26,099 bases of DNA, taken from DAIMZM01 sp036733985. GTDB taxonomy: Bacteria > Bacillota > Dehalobacteriia > UBA4068. Both the position numbers and the translations under genes were made by a program. Numbering within the stretch: the stretch's first letter is position 1; each line of letters begins with the position of its first letter. The notes under the pieces are model-generated. The model searched no databases, was not told the DNA's origin, and saw only the letters and a list, made by a program, of their open reading frames with translations. The DNA is taken from contig DAIMZM010000024.1 in the NCBI GenBank assembly GCA_036733985.1, forward strand, positions 1 to 26,099. Direction: 5' to 3'. This document shows positions 7,648 through 15,742 of the stretch, in pieces.

Positions 7648-10600
7648 ATGTTAAAAGATACGGACAAAACGACCCTGATTCTTGAGCAATACCGGGCGGA
7701 TATCGACGGCCTGGCCGCTCAGGGCCAAAACGCGGTGTCGGAAGCGGTGGCCAAAGCGGAACGTCAGGCCAAGGCCTGCGCTCAGGAATGGCGGCAGGCC
7801 AATAAAACCGTGGAGCTCACGGCCAACCAGGAACAGGTGGTCGCCGATGCCCGGCTGGCCGGCGAGGAAAAGCTGGCAGCCGCCGCCTCGGAGGAGGAAG
7901 ACGCCCGCATCGCCGCGGACACGGTGCGGCGGATGATCGAAGACGCCGCCACCGTACGCTCCGTAGCGAATAAGGATACGGCGAAAATCCTGGAACGGGC
8001 CGAAACCGTGCTGGATGAAACCGGCGCCAAGGCCGCCCTTTTCTATCAGGATAAGCAAAAACAGCGTAAAGAGATCGAATCCGCCATGATGCGCCTGTAT
8101 GCCACGGAAAAGGCCGTCCTCTATACCCTGGCCAAGGCTGAGCGCAATGAAGGGGAAAAGCTGCTGGCGAAAATCATCGCCGACAAAAAGTTCGAGGTCA
8201 GCGCCGCCGAGGCGGAGGTGCTGAAGCAGCAGCAGCATAAGGAGGACCTGGCCCAGGAGGAAAGCCAGCAGCGCAATTTGCTGGCGCAGCTCCAGGAAGA
8301 GCTGGAGCGGGCGGAGAAAAAGGTTCTGGCTTGCCGGGAGGCGGAGGATGAGGCCCAGGCTGATTTTGAGCAGCGCCTGAACCAATGCCGGGAAGACATC
8401 GGCGCGGCTGTGGCCAAGCTGCAGGAGCAGGAGGACAACTGCCTGCTGGATCAGGAGGCGGCGGAGGAAGCCCTGTCCCAAGCCAGCCAGGAAGCTGCCC
8501 TGCAGGAGAAATGCAGCGAGAATGCGGCCCAATACGCGGAAAAAGTCCGGCGCAATAATGAGGAAGCCCAGATCAAGGCGAAAAACGAGCAGGAAGCCAC
8601 CTTTGCCGCCTTGGAGGAGCAGCTGAGCCAGCGCCGCCAGCGGGCTGCGGTGTGCAATGCCGCTTACATCGAATCCGTGGCCAAGCTGGACGACGCCATG
8701 GCCGAGGCGGACCGGCTCAGGGGCATTGTGGCTGAGCATGCGGGCAAGGCTGCCGAGGCCGCGGCTGAGGAAAAGTCCGCCCGGGAAGCCACGGAAACCG
8801 CCAACCGCCTGGCAAATAATGCGGTGAAGATCCGGGAATCCATCAGTTCGGAAAGTTCCCAGCTGCTGCTCCACGCCCAAGAGGTGTTGATGGAGGCGGC
8901 CACTTCGGCCCAGCAGCTGATGGATGAGAAGAGCGTGCTGCGCCAGGCTGCGGAAAAGGAATGCCAGCGTGTCAGCGAGCAGGCCGTGCAAATGGAAGAG
9001 CTGGCCCGGCAGGCGGAGCAACAGGCGGGAGAAGCTAAAATTGCCTGGGAAGAAGCGGAAGCCCTGCTGAAGAAAGAGCAGGCGTCTGCCGAGGCTTGCC
9101 GCATAGAAGTTAAGCAAAACATGGAGCAGCTGCTGCGCCAGGCCAAGGAGGAGCGGGAAGCCGCGGAGACGGAAGCGGCCCGGGCCCGTGAGCTGGCGGA
9201 TCAGGCTGTGGACGCTATGAACGCTGCCCAGCGCCAGCTGGAGGAGATCGAGGAACAGCTGCGGCGGCTGGTGGCGGAAAAACAGCGTCTGGAAAGCGAA
9301 GGCCAGGACAGGCTGGCCAAGCTGGCCCAATTGGCCGAGGATACGCTAAAGGAATTGGCTGGGGAAAAGGCCAAGGCGGAAGAAAATGTGCGCGTCCTGC
9401 AGGAACAGTCCGTGGATACGGAAAAGGCCCTGGAAATCCTGGCTGCCCGGATTGAGGAAGCCGGACGGCAGCTGCATTTTTGCACCGGACGGGTCAATGA
9501 GATCATCCAAATCAGCGTGGCTGCCATCCAGGCTGCCGAGGATGATGTGCAGCGCCGTTTTACCCATGAGGACGCGGCCCGGCAAGCGGCTGAGGACGCG
9601 GTGGCCAATATGAGCGGCACAGCCAGCCTGGCTGCGCAGGGGCAAACCGGCGGCCATTGCTCCCGCCGGGATCATTTGGCTGAGCTGACCCAGATCATCA
9701 GCAGCAACAAGGAGGCGGATATCCTGGCCGTGCCGTCTCTGGGGGATGGGGCTGAGCCAGAGCCGCTGGCGGAAGCGGAGGAGGAAGCGGCTGTTTTCCC
9801 TCAGTTGGCCGGAACTGAAGATGGGTTGGAGCTGGAATTTCAGGATGATCCTGCTCTGATGGATCTGGAAACGGTTTACGGTTTGCCTGAGGATGACTTC
9901 GATTTTGATCCGGAGCGGGATTTCCAGCCTGATCCGGTTAGCGAAGAAACCCTGGCGGAAGCAGAGGAAGCGGGGCTGGAAACCGAGTCCGGCCTGCCTT
10001 TGGCAGCGGAGCCGGAAACCGAACCGGAAACCGAAGAGGAAACGTCCCAGCCTGTCCCTCTGGAAGCGGATCAGGAGCCGGTAGCGGAAGAAAGTCCGGC
10101 GGATCAGGATCAGGCTGAAGGGACGCCGGAAGCCGGGGAGGAGCCGGTTGTGGCGGCCGAGCCTGAGCCTGCTTTGGCAGAGGAACCGGAACCGGAAACC
10201 GAAGCGGAAGCGGACAGGGAAAGCCTGCCGGAAGCGGAAGCGGCCGGCGATGACCAGGCAGAGGGGTTTGACGAGCCTGCCGACGCCGGCGAGGAGAGTT
10301 TTTCCGGCCTCAGCGATGAGGAATTGGAATATACCCAGCGGCTGGAAAGCCTGAGCCAGGATTTGCTGGAAAATACCATCATCCCCATGGAAAATGAGCA
10401 GGCTGCCGCCAGAAACAATATGCCCCAGGCTGGCAATGATTATCAAAGCTGGATGGAAAACCTGGCCCGCAGCATCGGCGACGAGGAAGGCGAAGCCCGG
10501 CCGGAGCTGCCTGCCGGGGAGGAAGCAGCGCCGGTCCAGGCCGTGCCTGAGCTGGAGCTGGCCCCCCTTACCGGCCGCCTGGCCCTGGATGCGGAGGGCG

Positions 10601-10752
10601 ACGACGACGATATCCCCACCATCAGCGAAGCGGTCATGCAGCGGCAAAGCGAGGAAGCCCGGGGCGCGGAAGAAGATGAGCTGCGTTTGTCCATCCTGTC
10701 CACCGTGGACGAGAATAAACCGAAGAAGCGCCGGTTCCCCTTCTTCTCTTGA
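7648..10752 (+). CDS. Coiled-coil protein with acidic disordered tail, unknown function
   Basis: I do not recognise this 1034-residue protein. The ATG at 7648 follows AGAGGA by nine bases. Residues 1 to about 690 are coiled coil and carry two copies of the shared module (from residues 82 and 374), making it a paralogue of the preceding gene. Residues about 690-880 are strongly acidic and Pro/Glu-rich (EPETEPETEEE, AEEPEPETEAEA), with no predicted fold. Residues about 887-950 look like short helices (LSDEELEYTQRLESLSQDLL; NDYQSWMENLARSIG). An acidic stretch with DDDD follows, and the very end is basic and aromatic (KPKKRRFPFFS). This end resembles the N terminus of the first coiled-coil protein (KKRPFWQRAF). 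No signal peptide, membrane span or catalytic motif is seen. The next element downstream is a separate promoter, so this gene probably ends the coiled-coil transcript. Confidence 0.8.
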   Translation: MLKDTDKTTLILEQYRADIDGLAAQGQNAVSEAVAKAERQAKACAQEWRQANKTVELTANQEQVVADARLAGEEKLAAAASEEEDARIAADTVRRMIEDAATVRSVANKDTAKILERAETVLDETGAKAALFYQDKQKQRKEIESAMMRLYATEKAVLYTLAKAERNEGEKLLAKIIADKKFEVSAAEAEVLKQQQHKEDLAQEESQQRNLLAQLQEELERAEKKVLACREAEDEAQADFEQRLNQCREDIGAAVAKLQEQEDNCLLDQEAAEEALSQASQEAALQEKCSENAAQYAEKVRRNNEEAQIKAKNEQEATFAALEEQLSQRRQRAAVCNAAYIESVAKLDDAMAEADRLRGIVAEHAGKAAEAAAEEKSAREATETANRLANNAVKIRESISSESSQLLLHAQEVLMEAATSAQQLMDEKSVLRQAAEKECQRVSEQAVQMEELARQAEQQAGEAKIAWEEAEALLKKEQASAEACRIEVKQNMEQLLRQAKEEREAAETEAARARELADQAVDAMNAAQRQLEEIEEQLRRLVAEKQRLESEGQDRLAKLAQLAEDTLKELAGEKAKAEENVRVLQEQSVDTEKALEILAARIEEAGRQLHFCTGRVNEIIQISVAAIQAAEDDVQRRFTHEDAARQAAEDAVANMSGTASLAAQGQTGGHCSRRDHLAELTQIISSNKEADILAVPSLGDGAEPEPLAEAEEEAAVFPQLAGTEDGLELEFQDDPALMDLETVYGLPEDDFDFDPERDFQPDPVSEETLAEAEEAGLETESGLPLAAEPETEPETEEETSQPVPLEADQEPVAEESPADQDQAEGTPEAGEEPVVAAEPEPALAEEPEPETEAEADRESLPEAEAAGDDQAEGFDEPADAGEESFSGLSDEELEYTQRLESLSQDLLENTIIPMENEQAAARNNMPQAGNDYQSWMENLARSIGDEEGEARPELPAGEEAAPVQAVPELELAPLTGRLALDAEGDDDDIPTISEAVMQRQSEEARGAEEDELRLSILSTVDENKPKKRRFPFFS
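7891..8055 (+). repeat. Coiled-coil module, copy 3 (short)
   Basis: It starts EEEDAR and, like copies 1 and 4, spans 52 residues to the Asp/Glu-Lys pair (YQDK). Centre DTAKILERAETVL. The 39-residue Trp segment of the other copies is not preserved; a Tyr occurs 23 residues on. Confidence 0.65.
8767..9048 (+). repeat. Coiled-coil module, copy 4
   Basis: It starts EEKSAR, with 52 residues to LMDEK and exactly 39 more to the Trp (codon 9046-9048). Centre SSQLLLHAQEVL. After the Trp it resembles copy 2 (WEEAEALLKKE against WQQAEAAYLKE). Confidence 0.75.
10009..10215 (+). repeat. Low-complexity Glu/Pro-coding repeats
   Basis: The 12-mer CCGGAAACCGAA recurs at about 10012, 10024 and 10192 inside the acidic tail of the coiled-coil gene, encoding PET/EPE-type units. 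This looks like local slippage or expansion within a disordered region. Confidence 0.5.
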
Positions 10753-10786
10753 GCGCCCAGCGGGAAAACCCCTGGTTTCGACAGCA

Positions 10787-10815
10787 TTGACAAATGGGAT
10801 CCGCCGCGCTATAAT
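10787..10815 (+). promoter_or_regulatory. Sigma-A promoter of the riboflavin transporter transcript
   Basis: A perfect consensus promoter: TTGACA (10787-10792), a 17-base spacer and TATAAT (10810-10815). It lies 40 bases before the FMN riboswitch and directly after the coiled-coil gene. Confidence 0.92.
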
Positions 10816-10854
10816 GTAAGCACAGCCTGAAATGGCTGAAAAAATGAAATGGCT

Positions 10855-10974
10855 GTCTTCGGGGCGGGGTGCAAGTCCCCACCGGCGGTGATACGGGAAA
10901 CCGTTAGCCCGCGAGCTTTCCAGCTGATTCGGTGTGAATCCGAAGCCGACGGTATAGTCCGGATGAGAGAAGAC
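10855..10974 (+). ncRNA. FMN riboswitch (RFN element)
   Basis: This RNA aptamer binds flavin mononucleotide and lowers expression of flavin genes when FMN is plentiful. Conserved RFN blocks are visible in order: GGGGCGGGGTGCAAGTCCCC, ACCGGCGGT, AGCCCGCGAGC, GATTCGGTG, TCCGAAGCCGAC and AGTCCGGATGAGAGAAG. The closing stem is GTCTTC (10855-10860) with GAAGAC (10969-10974). A short hairpin (CGGCGC 10978-10983 with GCGCCG 10989-10994) and a terminator follow, then ribU, so control is likely by transcription termination. Together with its promoter and terminator it fills the 315-base gap 10753-11067. Confidence 0.97.
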
Positions 10975-10999
10975 TAGCGGCGCTTTTAGCGCCGTCTCC

Positions 11000-11024
11000 G
11001 CCCCTTGTTTTAAGGGGCTTTTTT
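11000..11024 (+). terminator. Intrinsic terminator, expression platform of the FMN riboswitch
   Basis: GCCCCTT (11000-11006) pairs with AAGGGGC (11012-11018) around GTTTT, followed by six T (11019-11024). It sits between the aptamer and the ribU ribosome-binding site, as expected for an FMN-dependent attenuator. Confidence 0.88.
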
Positions 11025-11067
11025 CTTGAAGCAGCCAGGGCGCCAAGCGCCGGAAGGAGGCTTCTTC

Positions 11068-11724
11068 ATGGAAAGTCGTTCGTTGTTGGGTCGTGGGCAG
11101 GGCCAGGTGTTAAGCCGCCGGGATAAGACCCTGCGCATGGTGGAAATGGCCATGCTGGCCGCTATATCCGTGGTTTTGGTATTTCTGACCGTCCCCTATC
11201 CCTTGGCTCCGTTTCTCAAATATGATTTTGCGGATGTGCCGGTGCTGCTGGCCGCTTTTATCCTGGGACCCGGGGCCGGGCTGGCCGTGCTTTTCGTGGC
11301 CGCTTTCATCCAGGCCATGTTTTTGGGCGGCAACGGCCCTATCGGCCTGCTGATGCATTTCGTGGGATCCGGCACCCTGCTGCTGGCTGCCAGCCTCATC
11401 TACCGGCAGGGGCGGTATACCACGCGCAGCATGGTCTTAGGGTTGCTTGCCGGCACCGTGCTTAGGGCCGCTGTCATGATACCGCTTAATTTTATTTTCA
11501 CCCCAAATGTAGTGTCCGGCATCAAAATTCCGGTTGCGGCCTCCGTGTTCTTCCACGGCGGTGTGGGCGCGTATGCGGAGGAAGCGCTGGCGGCCTATCA
11601 CTTGGTGAAGGGGATGTTACTTACAACCCTGCTGCCTTTTAACCTGACTCAGGCCGGGGCCAACAGCGTGATCTGCTTCCTCCTGTTCAAGAGTCTTAGC
11701 TTGTATTTAAAGAAAAAGGCCTGA
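11068..11724 (+). CDS. ribU: Riboflavin ECF transporter substrate-binding (S) component, RibU family
   Basis: Membrane protein predicted to capture riboflavin and work with a shared ECF energising module, which is not in this window. It has 218 residues from the ATG at 11068, which follows AAGGAGG by seven bases. Five to six hydrophobic segments are visible (for example MAMLAAISVVLVFLTVPYP and VPVLLAAFILGPGAGLAVLF). The pattern PFLKYDFADVPVLLAAFILGP is typical of RibU (F-KYDFSDIP). The assignment is strengthened by the FMN riboswitch immediately upstream. A small MFS gene follows 30 bases later and is probably in the same transcript. The C terminus ends in a lysine-rich stretch (KKKA), consistent with a cytoplasmic end. 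Confidence 0.93.
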   Translation: MESRSLLGRGQGQVLSRRDKTLRMVEMAMLAAISVVLVFLTVPYPLAPFLKYDFADVPVLLAAFILGPGAGLAVLFVAAFIQAMFLGGNGPIGLLMHFVGSGTLLLAASLIYRQGRYTTRSMVLGLLAGTVLRAAVMIPLNFIFTPNVVSGIKIPVAASVFFHGGVGAYAEEALAAYHLVKGMLLTTLLPFNLTQAGANSVICFLLFKSLSLYLKKKA

Positions 11725-11742
11725 CCTGTCAGGCTTTGCCTG
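11719..11742 (+). other. Two competing small hairpins at the ribU stop codon
   Basis: GCCTGAC (11719-11725) and GTCAGGC (11728-11734) can pair and cover the ribU stop. CAGGC (11730-11734) can instead pair with GCCTG (11738-11742). Both lie just before the ribosome-binding site of the MFS gene. They may tune coupling between the genes or mean nothing. Confidence 0.3.
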
Positions 11743-11754
11743 AAGGAGCCTGCC

Positions 11755-12954
11755 ATGGTTGACGGAAACCCCGGGGATAAGTTATGGAACCGACATTTCC
11801 TCTTAGCCTGTTTGGCGAATTTGACCATGTTCGCGGGCTTCCATATGCTCACCACCACCTTTCCCTTTTATGTGATCCGCTTAGGGGGAGATCAGGCCCT
11901 GGCCGGTTTGGCCGCGGGCCTGTTCTCTATTTCCGCGGTGCTGCTGCGGCCTTTCATCGGCTGGATCCTGGATCATCGGGGCCGCCGGCCAGCCCTGCTG
12001 CTGGGCCTTTCGGCCATGGTGGTTTTCCCCTTGCTCTATCGCGCTTTCCCCTGGCTCTTGCTGGTGATCAGCCTCCGGGTCGTCCATGGCCTGGGCTGGT
12101 CCAGCGCCACCACAGCCCTGAACACCTCGGCCAGCGACAGCATTCCCCGCCGCCGTTTTGCCGAGGGCATGGGCTATTTCGGCCTGACTTCCGCCCTGGC
12201 CACGGCCATCGCCCCTGGTTTGGGTTTAGCCATCATGAACGGGCAGGGCTTTCAGCGGCTGTTTGATTGGGCAGCCCTGGCAGCCCTGCTTTCTTTGCTG
12301 CTGTCCCTCTGGATGGGCCGCCCGGCCCTGCCCCGGCCGGCTTCCCGCCCTGGCTGGCGCTTCAGCCTGAAAACCCTGGTGGACAAGGACGCGGCGCCGG
12401 CGGCCCTGATCATCCTGCTGTTTCTCATCCCTTATGGCGGCATCACCACCTTTGTGGCCATGTACGCTGCGGATCTGGGCCTGGGCAGCGGCGGCCTCTA
12501 TTTCACCTGCCTGGCGGCAGCCACGGCCCTGATGCGCCTGCTCACCGGCAGGACGGCGGACCGATACGGGGAAGGGCCCCTGGTCTGGGCCGGTATTGGC
12601 TGTGAATTGGGCAGCCTGCTCCTGCTGGCTTCCCGGCCCGCCTTTCCCGGCTTCATCCTCTCGGCCTTGCTGTTCGGCGCGGCTTTCGGCATGCTCTCCC
12701 CGGCTTTGCAGGCCATGGCCCTGCGGATCGTGCCCCTGGAACGCCGGGGCGGGGCCAGTTCCACTTTTCTCTGCGGCTATGATATCGGCATCGGCTTAGG
12801 GGGTATGATCGCCGGGCAGCTGGTAAAGACTTTTGATTATGCCCTGGCCTACGGCCTGCTGACTGCCTTTGCTTTGCTGGCCCTGGCCGCCTACTGGTTC
12901 TGGGGCCGGAAAAGCCCCTCGGCTTTCAGAAAGGGCCGGGCAAAAGGCGGCTAG
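11755..12954 (+). CDS. Major facilitator superfamily transporter
   Basis: Predicted 12-helix membrane transporter of 399 residues driven by an ion gradient; the substrate cannot be told from sequence. The cytoplasmic loop 2-3 motif A is clear (GWILDHRGRRPALL), and a similar degenerate motif appears in the second half (LTGRTADRYGEGPLVW), as in typical two-half MFS proteins. Motif-B-like RVVHGLGWSS is also present. The ATG at 11755 follows AAGGAG. It lies 30 bases downstream of ribU with no strong terminator between, so it is probably under the same FMN riboswitch; a role in flavin handling is possible but unproven. The C terminus is basic (RKGRAKGG). Drug or metabolite efflux is the main alternative. 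Confidence 0.85.
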   Translation: MVDGNPGDKLWNRHFLLACLANLTMFAGFHMLTTTFPFYVIRLGGDQALAGLAAGLFSISAVLLRPFIGWILDHRGRRPALLLGLSAMVVFPLLYRAFPWLLLVISLRVVHGLGWSSATTALNTSASDSIPRRRFAEGMGYFGLTSALATAIAPGLGLAIMNGQGFQRLFDWAALAALLSLLLSLWMGRPALPRPASRPGWRFSLKTLVDKDAAPAALIILLFLIPYGGITTFVAMYAADLGLGSGGLYFTCLAAATALMRLLTGRTADRYGEGPLVWAGIGCELGSLLLLASRPAFPGFILSALLFGAAFGMLSPALQAMALRIVPLERRGGASSTFLCGYDIGIGLGGMIAGQLVKTFDYALAYGLLTAFALLALAAYWFWGRKSPSAFRKGRAKGG

Positions 12955-12987
12955 GCCGATACCCGGGGCTGACCGGGGATTTAGCCC

Positions 12988-13016
12988 TTGATAAGCTGGG
13001 GGAAATCTGATATTAT
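12988..13016 (+). promoter_or_regulatory. Probable promoter of valS
   Basis: TTGATA (12988-12993) and TATTAT (13011-13016) with a 17-base spacer, about 50 bases before the valS start. The gap 12955-13065 is too short to hold a T-box leader. Confidence 0.55.
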
Positions 13017-13065
13017 ATATAATCGGTATTAAAAAAGTAAAGAAGCTGATAAGGAGAGCAAGCTC

Positions 13066-15708
13066 ATGCAGGAAAACCAACAGGCAATGCCCAGCAACTA
13101 TGCGCCGCAGGATGTGGAGGGCAAATGGTACCAGTTCTGGCTGGATCATCACTATTTCAGCTATGACGTCAACCAATCCGGAGAGCCTTTCTGCATCGTC
13201 ATGCCGCCGCCCAATGTCACCGGGCAGCTGCATATGGGACATGCCTTGGATGAAACCCTGCAGGACGTCCTGACCCGCTGGCGGCGGATGCAGGGCCGGC
13301 GTACCCTGTGGCTGCCGGGTATGGATCACGCGGGCATCGCCACTCAGGCCAAGGTGGAAGAAGCCCTGGCCCAGGAGGGGAAAACCAAGTATGATCTGGG
13401 ACGGCAAGCCTTCCTGGAAAAAACCTGGGAATGGAAGCACCGCTATCACCAGCGCATCAGCAAGCAGCTGCAAAGCCTGGGCAGCTCCTGCGACTGGGAT
13501 CTGGAACGCTTCACTATGGACGAAGGCTGCTCCCGGGCCGTCCGGGAAACCTTTGTCAGCCTCTACAATAAGGGCCTGATTTACCGGGGTTCTTATATCG
13601 TCAATTGGTGCAGCCATTGCCAGACCACTATTTCCGATATTGAGGTGGAGCATACCGAGCATGACAGCCATCTCTGGCATCTGCGCTATCCTTTTGCCGA
13701 CGGCAGCGGCTATGTGGTGGTGGCCACCACCCGGCCCGAGACCCTGTTGGGGGATACCGCCGTGGCGGTCCATCCCGAAGATGAGCGGTATCGGGACAAG
13801 GTGGGCAAGACCATTATTCTGCCGGTGATGAACCGGGAAATCCCCCTGATCGCCGACGAGTACTGCGATATGGCCTTCGGCACCGGCGCGGTGAAAATCA
13901 CCCCGGCCCATGATCCCAATGATTTCGAGATCGGCCTTAGGCATCATCTGGCCCAGATCACCGTCATCGGCAAGGATGGCCGGATGAATGAGAACGCGGG
14001 CAAATACGCGGGCATGGACGCGCTGGCCTGCCGGGAAGCCCTGGTGGAAGAGTTCCGCAGCCTGGGCCTGCTGGAAGACATCACGGAGCTGAAGCATAGC
14101 GTGGGCGAATGCTACCGCTGCCATACCACGGTGGAGCCCTTGATCTCCCCCCAATGGTTCGTTAAGATGAAGCCCCTGGCCGAGCCTGCCATTGAAGTGG
14201 TGGAAAGCGGCCGGACCCGCTTTGTGCCGGCCCGCTTCACCCGCACCTATATCAACTGGATGGAAAATATCCGGGATTGGTGCATTTCCCGCCAGCTGTG
14301 GTGGGGGCACCGCATCCCGGTCTGGTACTGCCAGGATTGCGGCCAGGTGATCTGCCGGAAGGAGGATCCCACGGAATGCCCCAATTGCGGCGGCAGCCGC
14401 CTGGAGCAGGATCCGGATGTGCTGGATACCTGGTTCAGCTCCGCCCTCTGGCCTTTCTCCACCCTGGGCTGGCCGGAACAGACCCCCTTGCTCAAGGAAT
14501 TCTATCCCACCAGCGTGCTGGTGACCGGCTATGACATCATCTTTTTCTGGGTGGCCCGGATGATTTTCTCCGGCATGGAGCAAATGGGTGAGCGGCCCTT
14601 TGACGATGTGTTCATCCACGGCATTGTCCGGGATGAGCAGGGCCGGAAAATGAGCAAATCCTTAGGCAACGGCATCGACCCCCTGGAAATCATCAGCAAT
14701 TACGGCGCGGACAGCCTGCGCTTCACCCTGGTCACCGGCGTCACCCCCGGCAATGATCTGCGCTTCAAGCAGGAAAGGCTGGAAGGGGCCCGCAATTTCC
14801 TCAACAAGCTGTGGAACGCGGCCCGCTTCACCCTGATGAATTTGGCGGATTATCAGCCGGAGCAATACCCCTTGCAGCTGACCCTGGCGGACCAATGGAT
14901 ATTGACCCGCCTGGCCCGCACCGCTGAGGAAGCCGACGCCAATCTGGAAAAATATGAATTAGGGGAAGCTCTCCGGGCCGTCTATGACTTTGCCTGGGAC
15001 GAATTCTGCGATTGGTATGTGGAGCTGGCCAAGCTGCGCCTCTATAAAGGCGGGCCGGAAGAGAAGCATACCGCCCAAACCGTCCTGGCCCAGGTGCTCC
15101 GCACCATCCTGGAACTCCTGCATCCCTTCATCCCCTTTATCACCGAGGAATTATGGCAGCGCCTGCCCCATCAGGGGGAGACGGTGATGCTGGCCAAATA
15201 CCCCAACGGCCAAGGAGCGGCCCTCTATCCGGAGGAAGAGAAGCAGATGCAGACGCTGATGGAGATCATCCGCAGCATCCGCAATATGCGGGCGGCCATG
15301 AACGTGCCTATGGGCAAAAAAGCGCCGGTGCTGTTCCACGGGGAAGCCGCTGTTCTGGCCGGGATCCAGGCCAATGAAAGCTATGTGTTGCAGCTGGCCC
15401 AGGCGGAGCGGCTGGACTTTGCCCCGGCGGAGGCCTCCCCGCCGGATAAGGCGGCCAAGGCCCATGTGCGGGGGGTGGATATTTATTTGCCCCTGGCCGG
15501 GCTGATCGATCTGGACAAGGAAATCAGCCGGGCGGAAAAAGAGATCGCCGCCACCGAGAACGAGCTGAAGCGTTTAGCCGGTAAGCTGGGGAACGAAAGC
15601 TTCCTGGCCAAAGCCCCGGCGGAAGTGGTGGAAAAAGAGCGGGCCAAGCAGGCGGAGCTGGACGTGAAGCTGGCTTCTTTAAAGGAGCATCTGCTGCTGT
15701 TTAAGTAA
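13066..15708 (+). CDS. valS: Valyl-tRNA synthetase
   Basis: Class I aminoacyl-tRNA synthetase that charges tRNA-Val with valine in the cytoplasm. The 880-residue protein has the usual full length. The HIGH motif is HMGH at residues 56-59 (PPPNVTGQLHMGHA), and KMSKS is at 528-532 (GRKMSKSLGNGIDP). The CP1 editing domain carries TTRPETLLGDTAVAVHPED. Zinc-type cysteine pairs occur in CYRCHT and CQDCGQ...CPNCGG. The C-terminal coiled-coil arm that defines ValRS is present from about residue 815 (DLDKEISRAEKEIAATENEL to the end). The ATG at 13066 follows AAGGAG. folC comes next after a 165-base gap with a palindromic element; valS-folC order is common in Bacillota. Confidence 0.98.
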   Translation: MQENQQAMPSNYAPQDVEGKWYQFWLDHHYFSYDVNQSGEPFCIVMPPPNVTGQLHMGHALDETLQDVLTRWRRMQGRRTLWLPGMDHAGIATQAKVEEALAQEGKTKYDLGRQAFLEKTWEWKHRYHQRISKQLQSLGSSCDWDLERFTMDEGCSRAVRETFVSLYNKGLIYRGSYIVNWCSHCQTTISDIEVEHTEHDSHLWHLRYPFADGSGYVVVATTRPETLLGDTAVAVHPEDERYRDKVGKTIILPVMNREIPLIADEYCDMAFGTGAVKITPAHDPNDFEIGLRHHLAQITVIGKDGRMNENAGKYAGMDALACREALVEEFRSLGLLEDITELKHSVGECYRCHTTVEPLISPQWFVKMKPLAEPAIEVVESGRTRFVPARFTRTYINWMENIRDWCISRQLWWGHRIPVWYCQDCGQVICRKEDPTECPNCGGSRLEQDPDVLDTWFSSALWPFSTLGWPEQTPLLKEFYPTSVLVTGYDIIFFWVARMIFSGMEQMGERPFDDVFIHGIVRDEQGRKMSKSLGNGIDPLEIISNYGADSLRFTLVTGVTPGNDLRFKQERLEGARNFLNKLWNAARFTLMNLADYQPEQYPLQLTLADQWILTRLARTAEEADANLEKYELGEALRAVYDFAWDEFCDWYVELAKLRLYKGGPEEKHTAQTVLAQVLRTILELLHPFIPFITEELWQRLPHQGETVMLAKYPNGQGAALYPEEEKQMQTLMEIIRSIRNMRAAMNVPMGKKAPVLFHGEAAVLAGIQANESYVLQLAQAERLDFAPAEASPPDKAAKAHVRGVDIYLPLAGLIDLDKEISRAEKEIAATENELKRLAGKLGNESFLAKAPAEVVEKERAKQAELDVKLASLKEHLLLFK

Positions 15709-15742
15709 TGCCCCGCTCTCTACAATACGCCAAAGCTGCGGC

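Noticed and set aside
10855..11024. Possible independent small RNA gene
   Set aside because: The sequence matches the FMN riboswitch blocks in full, so it is a leader element rather than a separate RNA.
12955..13065. T-box leader before valS
   Set aside because: The gap is only 111 bases, and no T-box sequence or specifier stem is visible; it holds a plain promoter and ribosome-binding site.
12796..14619. 607-codon open frame on the minus strand opposite valS
   Set aside because: The plus strand encodes an unmistakable ValRS with all motifs; the antisense frame is a codon-bias shadow.
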